A DNA stretch of 8,004 nt from JBOGVZ01 sp050692985 (GTDB lineage Bacteria; Actinomycetota; UBA4738; CALAEC01). The stretch covers positions 1 through 8,004 of the forward strand of contig JBOGVZ010000072.1 of the NCBI GenBank assembly GCA_050692985.1. Direction: 5' to 3'. The notes below the pieces were generated by a model. The model was given only the letters and a program-made list of their open reading frames with translations. It was not told where the DNA came from and ran no database searches. Shown here piece by piece: positions 5,316 to 8,004 of the stretch (position 1 is its first letter; each line of letters starts with the position of its first letter). Both the position numbers and the translations under genes were made by a program.

Positions 5316-6674
5316 ATGATCGACGACGCCATCACCGCCAGGGCCAGGGAGATCGCCAAGCGCGAGGCCCGGGCCCTGCTCGACCGGACGCCGGCCTCCG
5401 GCCTGCTGTACGAGCGGGCCTCGAAGGTCATGCCGTACGGCGTGGCCTCCTCGTTCCACGCCAACGACCCCTACCCGATCTACGTCCGGCGGGGCCAGGG
5501 CAGCAGGGTCTGGGACGTGGACGACAATGAGTACGTCGATTTCCACGGCGGGTTCGGGACGATGGCCGTCGGCCACGCGCACTCGAAGGTGGTGGAGGCG
5601 ATCGAGCGGGCCGCCCGGACCGGGACCCATTTCGCGGCCACCACCGAGACCACTGTGGCCCTGGCCGAGGAGCTGTGCCGGCGCTTCCGGCTCGACCAGG
5701 TCCGCTTCACGAACTCGGGGACCGAGGCCACCATGGAGGCGATCCGGCTGGCCCGGGGCGCCACCGGCAGGGACGTGATCCTGAAGATCGAGGGGTCGTA
5801 CCACGGGCATCACGACGCCGTGATGTTCTCCGTGGTCCCGAACTCCGACGTGATCGGGGGACGGGCGGCCCCGGCCTCCACACCCCTGTCCAAGGGCATC
5901 CCGGCCGACACCGCCAGGCACACGCTCGTGGTCCCCTTCAACGACGCGCAGGCCCTGGAACGGATGCTGGACGAGCGAGGTGGGGACATCGCTTGCCTGA
6001 TCATGGAGCCGATCATGATGAACATCGGGATCGTGCTCCCCCAGCCCGGCTACCTCGAGCGGGTCAAGGAGCTGTGCGCGAAGCACGGCGTGGTGCTCAT
6101 CTACGACGAGGTGAAATCGGGGGCCACGGTGGCCGCCGGAGGCGCGGCCGAACGGTTCGGCGTCCAGCCCGACCTGTCGTGCTTCGCCAAGGCCGTCGGT
6201 GGGGGCGCCGCCCTCGGCGCGTTCGGCGGCCGGGCCGATCTGATGAGCGAGATCACCACCGGCGTGGCCCACATGGGCACGTTCAACGGGAACCCGCTCT
6301 CCGTGGCTGCGGGCCTGGCGGCGCTCACCGAGGTCCTCACCGACGATGCGTACGAGTACCTGGGCAAGCTGGGAACGATCCTGGCCGAGGGATGCCAGCG
6401 GGCCATCGACGATGCCGGGATCCCCGCCCACGCGGTCGACCTCGGCTGCAAGGGCTGCGTCTCCTACCGGCTGGAGCCGCTGACGAACTACCGGGACTTC
6501 CTCGAGTGCAACGTGGCGCTGTTCGAGGCGTCGTGGCCGTGGATGGTGAACCGGGGCGTGTTCATGACGCCCGGCGACGAGGAGCAGTGGACCATATCCG
6601 TCCAGCACTCCGAGGCCGACATCAATCTGTACATCGCCGCGTTCACCGAGCTCTGCCAGGCCCTGGTGGCCTAG
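5316..6674 (+). CDS. Class III PLP aminotransferase, glutamate-1-semialdehyde aminomutase-like
   Basis: This 452-residue cytosolic PLP enzyme of fold type I closely follows the HemL plan. It has a TNSGTEATMEAIRLARG cofactor phosphate-binding block, EGSYHGHHD (Tyr162, His163), IYDEVKSG with the cofactor-nitrogen Asp264, and FAKAVGGG with Schiff-base Lys292. The Asp to Lys distance of 28 equals that of Synechococcus GSA aminomutase (D245, K273). It departs from true HemL. The N-terminal PGGVNSP block is MPYGVASSF, the residue equal to Met248 beside the cofactor is Lys267, and the C-terminal substrate loop is TPGDEEQWTISVQHSEADI. It is therefore unlikely to be the haem-pathway enzyme. Being 7 nt behind a polyamine-type importer, it may transaminate the imported amine or a derived amino acid; this is inference. 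The ATG at 5316 has only a close, weak GGGA before it, so coupling to the upstream gene is likely. The exact substrate cannot be read from the sequence. Confidence 0.88.
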   Translation: MIDDAITARAREIAKREARALLDRTPASGLLYERASKVMPYGVASSFHANDPYPIYVRRGQGSRVWDVDDNEYVDFHGGFGTMAVGHAHSKVVEAIERAARTGTHFAATTETTVALAEELCRRFRLDQVRFTNSGTEATMEAIRLARGATGRDVILKIEGSYHGHHDAVMFSVVPNSDVIGGRAAPASTPLSKGIPADTARHTLVVPFNDAQALERMLDERGGDIACLIMEPIMMNIGIVLPQPGYLERVKELCAKHGVVLIYDEVKSGATVAAGGAAERFGVQPDLSCFAKAVGGGAALGAFGGRADLMSEITTGVAHMGTFNGNPLSVAAGLAALTEVLTDDAYEYLGKLGTILAEGCQRAIDDAGIPAHAVDLGCKGCVSYRLEPLTNYRDFLECNVALFEASWPWMVNRGVFMTPGDEEQWTISVQHSEADINLYIAAFTELCQALVA

Positions 6675-6696
6675 CCTCGGCTACCCGGCGCCGAGG
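6675..6696. terminator. Hairpin across convergent gene ends, possible bidirectional terminator
   Basis: CCTCGGC (6675-6681) pairs perfectly with GCCGAGG (6690-6696) around an 8-nt loop. It lies directly after the aminotransferase stop (6672-6674) and overlaps the last codons of the convergent gene. No U-run follows on either side, so it would be an imperfect terminator of the kind often seen in GC-rich actinobacteria. Function is inferred from position. Confidence 0.4.
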
Positions 6697-7202
6697 GCGT
6701 CTCGGGCCTGGGCCAGGTGGTTCCTGTCGTGGCCGGCGATCAGCCGGAACAGGAGCTCGTAGGACTCCGGGCCACGCTCCTCGTGAAGGCCGATCCGCGC
6801 TCGCTCGTCCACCGAGCTCCGCGACCAGAGGGCGAGGTTGGCGGCCCGGAGGGCCTCGAAGGCCGCCAGCAGCTGGTCGGGGTCGTCCTGGTCGTGCCGG
6901 AGGCGTTCCATCCACAGCTCCTGGTCGTAGCCCACGAGCCGGGGCTCGTCCTCGGACAGGATCCACCGGTACCTGGCCGAGGTCACCACCTCGCCGTCGA
7001 GCATGTGGCCCGCGGTCTCCAGGACGGACCACTCCGAAGGGGCGGGGCGGGCCCGGAGCCGGTCGCCGGCCTCCGCGAAGAGCGCTCGAAGCGCGGCGGG
7101 GGTGGTGGCCTGGACCTCCGCCGGGTCGTCGTCTCCCAGCTTCGCCAGGAGGAACCGCTGGTATTCGGCGGCCTCGGCCACCGGGTCCGGAGTCGTGCCC
7201 AT
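6681..7202 (-). CDS. DinB-family (DinB_2-like) four-helix metal-binding protein
   Basis: This 173-residue soluble protein has the DinB/YfiT layout. A first helix with an EWSVLETAGHMLDGE block (His66 in GHM) is followed by a middle region rich in charged helices, and the C-terminal helix contains AGHDRNHLAQ (His158, His162). The three histidines match the metal-binding triad of the superfamily. Members include thiol transferases using mycothiol or bacillithiol, and damage-induced proteins of unknown activity; nothing here fixes the substrate. It is convergent with the aminotransferase (6 nt between stop codons) and divergent from the DUF222 gene. The ATG at 7202 lacks a clear Shine-Dalgarno. 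A TACGCT (7218-7213) ten bases upstream could be its -10, giving a very short or absent leader. The gene is complete and of normal length. Family call is strong; biological role unknown. Confidence 0.85.
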   Translation of the reverse strand: MGTTPDPVAEAAEYQRFLLAKLGDDDPAEVQATTPAALRALFAEAGDRLRARPAPSEWSVLETAGHMLDGEVVTSARYRWILSEDEPRLVGYDQELWMERLRHDQDDPDQLLAAFEALRAANLALWSRSSVDERARIGLHEERGPESYELLFRLIAGHDRNHLAQARDALGAG

Positions 7203-7246
7203 GTCGGCCGGAAGCGTATCGGATCGTTCGTGTCAGACCCCCGTCC

Positions 7247-7260
7247 TAGAATCACACCCA
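7247..7260 (+). promoter_or_regulatory. Candidate -10 for a leaderless DUF222 gene
   Basis: TAGAAT (7247-7252, five of six matches to TATAAT) is followed after 7 nt by the ATG at 7260, with no purine-rich ribosome site between. The expected transcription start coincides with the start codon. A clear -35 was not found. The 57-bp gap 7203-7259 must also hold the promoter of the divergent DinB-family gene. Confidence 0.5.
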
Positions 7261-8004
7261 TGAGATTCGCGGCCCCGCGGACCTCCGGAGAGGTCGCAGA
7301 TGTCCTGGACCGGGCCGCCGCGGCGATGGCGGCGGCCTCGGCCGAGGTCCTCCGGGCGGTGGCCGAGTTCGAGCGGCAGGGCCTGTGGCGCAGGGACGGA
7401 GCCACCTCCATGACCTCGTGGCTGGCCGGGCGGTACGGGCTGGCCTGGGGCACGGCCCGGGAGTGGGTCCGGGTGGCCCACGCGCTGGAGGGCCTCCCCC
7501 GGATCGGGGAGGCGCATGCCTCCGGCCGGCTGTCCTGGGACCAGCTCCGGCCCCTCACCCGGTTCGCCACCCTGGAGACCGATGAGTCCTGGGCAGTCCG
7601 AGCCGCCGAGCTCCGACCGGCCTGGCTGTGGCGGGAGGCCCGCAGGCACGAGCGGATCCGAGCCCGGGAGGCTGAGGAAGCGACGAGGGCCCGCCATCTC
7701 AGCCTGGAGTGGGACCACGAGCGTTCCGTGCTGTGGCTCGAGGGGATGCTGCCGGCCGAAGAAGGAACCGCCCTGCAGGCTGCCATCCAGGGTCGAGCCG
7801 AGAGGGTCCCCACCGATCCCCGGGCAGCCGACTCCGGTGGGGCCCGGCTGGCCGACGCCCTGGTGGACCTGGCCACGGGCGGGCCTGAGCCGGCCACCCT
7901 AGTCGTGCACGCCGGCGCGGAGGTGCTCACCCGAGAGGAGCCCTCGAATGGGCCGTGGCTGGCCGAGACCGAAGGCGGGCAGCGGCTGGCCTCGGAGAGC
8001 GTCC
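7260..8004 (+). CDS. DUF222 / 13E12-repeat family protein, probable HNH endonuclease, 3' truncated by window
   Basis: The 248 codons shown have no stop and run off the window. The N-terminal half is the DUF222 domain: Ala-rich helices, then GATSMTSWLAGRYGLAWGTAREWVRVAHALEGLP (about residues 48-81) and ASGRLSWDQLRPLTRFATLETDE. These match the conserved GA.S...WL and G.lS..q...l patterns of the family. A second block (RHLSLEWDHERSVLWLEGMLPAEEGTALQAAI) is the family's beta-strand region containing a P-E-E-G motif. RLADALVDLA and the final QRLASESV correspond to the stretch that normally leads to a C-terminal HNH nuclease domain, which would be just beyond the window. These proteins are abundant, often multicopy, in actinobacteria and their role is unclear. 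The ATG at 7260 is chosen because TAGAAT sits 7 nt upstream, implying leaderless expression. The HNH part is expected but not seen. Confidence 0.85.
   Translation, partial: MRFAAPRTSGEVADVLDRAAAAMAAASAEVLRAVAEFERQGLWRRDGATSMTSWLAGRYGLAWGTAREWVRVAHALEGLPRIGEAHASGRLSWDQLRPLTRFATLETDESWAVRAAELRPAWLWREARRHERIRAREAEEATRARHLSLEWDHERSVLWLEGMLPAEEGTALQAAIQGRAERVPTDPRAADSGGARLADALVDLATGGPEPATLVVHAGAEVLTREEPSNGPWLAETEGGQRLASESV

Noticed and set aside
5274..6608. 444-codon open frame on the minus strand opposite the aminotransferase
   Set aside because: The sense strand carries a complete PLP enzyme with catalytic residues; the antisense frame has no family features.
5675..7249. 524-codon plus-strand frame spanning the aminotransferase and the DinB-family gene
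   Set aside because: It reads out of frame through one gene and antisense through another, giving low-complexity Arg/Gly/Pro sequence.
6983..7930. 315-codon minus-strand frame opposite the DUF222 gene
   Set aside because: Ser/Arg/Ala-rich shadow of a gene with recognizable DUF222 blocks; its end also runs out of frame through the DinB-family gene.

Overview
The window is very GC-rich, with strong G/C preference at third codon positions, GTG starts, actinobacterial-style leaderless starts and a 13E12/DUF222 gene. Together these suggest a member of the Actinomycetota, probably from a little-studied lineage. No rRNA, tRNA, CRISPR array, insertion sequence or phage gene was seen. It looks like ordinary chromosome with dense operons.

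Left part (1-1241): the head of an F0F1 ATP synthase operon on the minus strand, in the order AtpZ-like (862-1077), AtpI-like (147-881) and atpB (414 to beyond position 1). The intergenic region 1078-1241 holds a candidate sigma70-type promoter for this operon (TTGCGG/TATAGT). A perfect 28-bp palindrome (1132-1159) lies over the predicted transcription start. Its core, TTGTGAA-N4-TTCACAA, fits the operator of the NADH/NAD+ sensor Rex; a CRP/GlxR-type site is the alternative. The sequence therefore suggests redox or energy control of ATP synthase. The AtpI-like frame lacks a stop where its conserved part ends and runs far into atpB, which is either a very long overlap or an indel.

Middle part (1242-6674): a compact plus-strand operon for a polyamine-type ABC importer. 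It encodes the ATPase (potA-like), a Tat-type lipoprotein binding protein (potD-like), two permeases (potB- and potC-like) and, 7 nt after the last permease, a class III PLP aminotransferase of the glutamate-1-semialdehyde aminomutase fold. The first gene appears leaderless. Other junctions are overlapping (potA/potD 8 nt, potB/potC ATGA). The potD/potB junction is odd because the natural-looking N-terminus of PotB has no canonical start codon. The gene set suggests import of a polyamine or related amine followed by transamination, but the substrate is not proven by sequence.

Right part (6675-8004): a convergent minus-strand DinB-family gene (6681-7202), separated from the aminotransferase by 6 nt with a hairpin across the junction. 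Divergent from it, a probably leaderless DUF222/13E12 gene (7260 onward) is cut by the window end. I see no wholly new biological system. The most informative signals are the operator on the ATP synthase promoter, the aminotransferase attached to the transporter, and the two coding-frame anomalies (AtpI end, PotB start).
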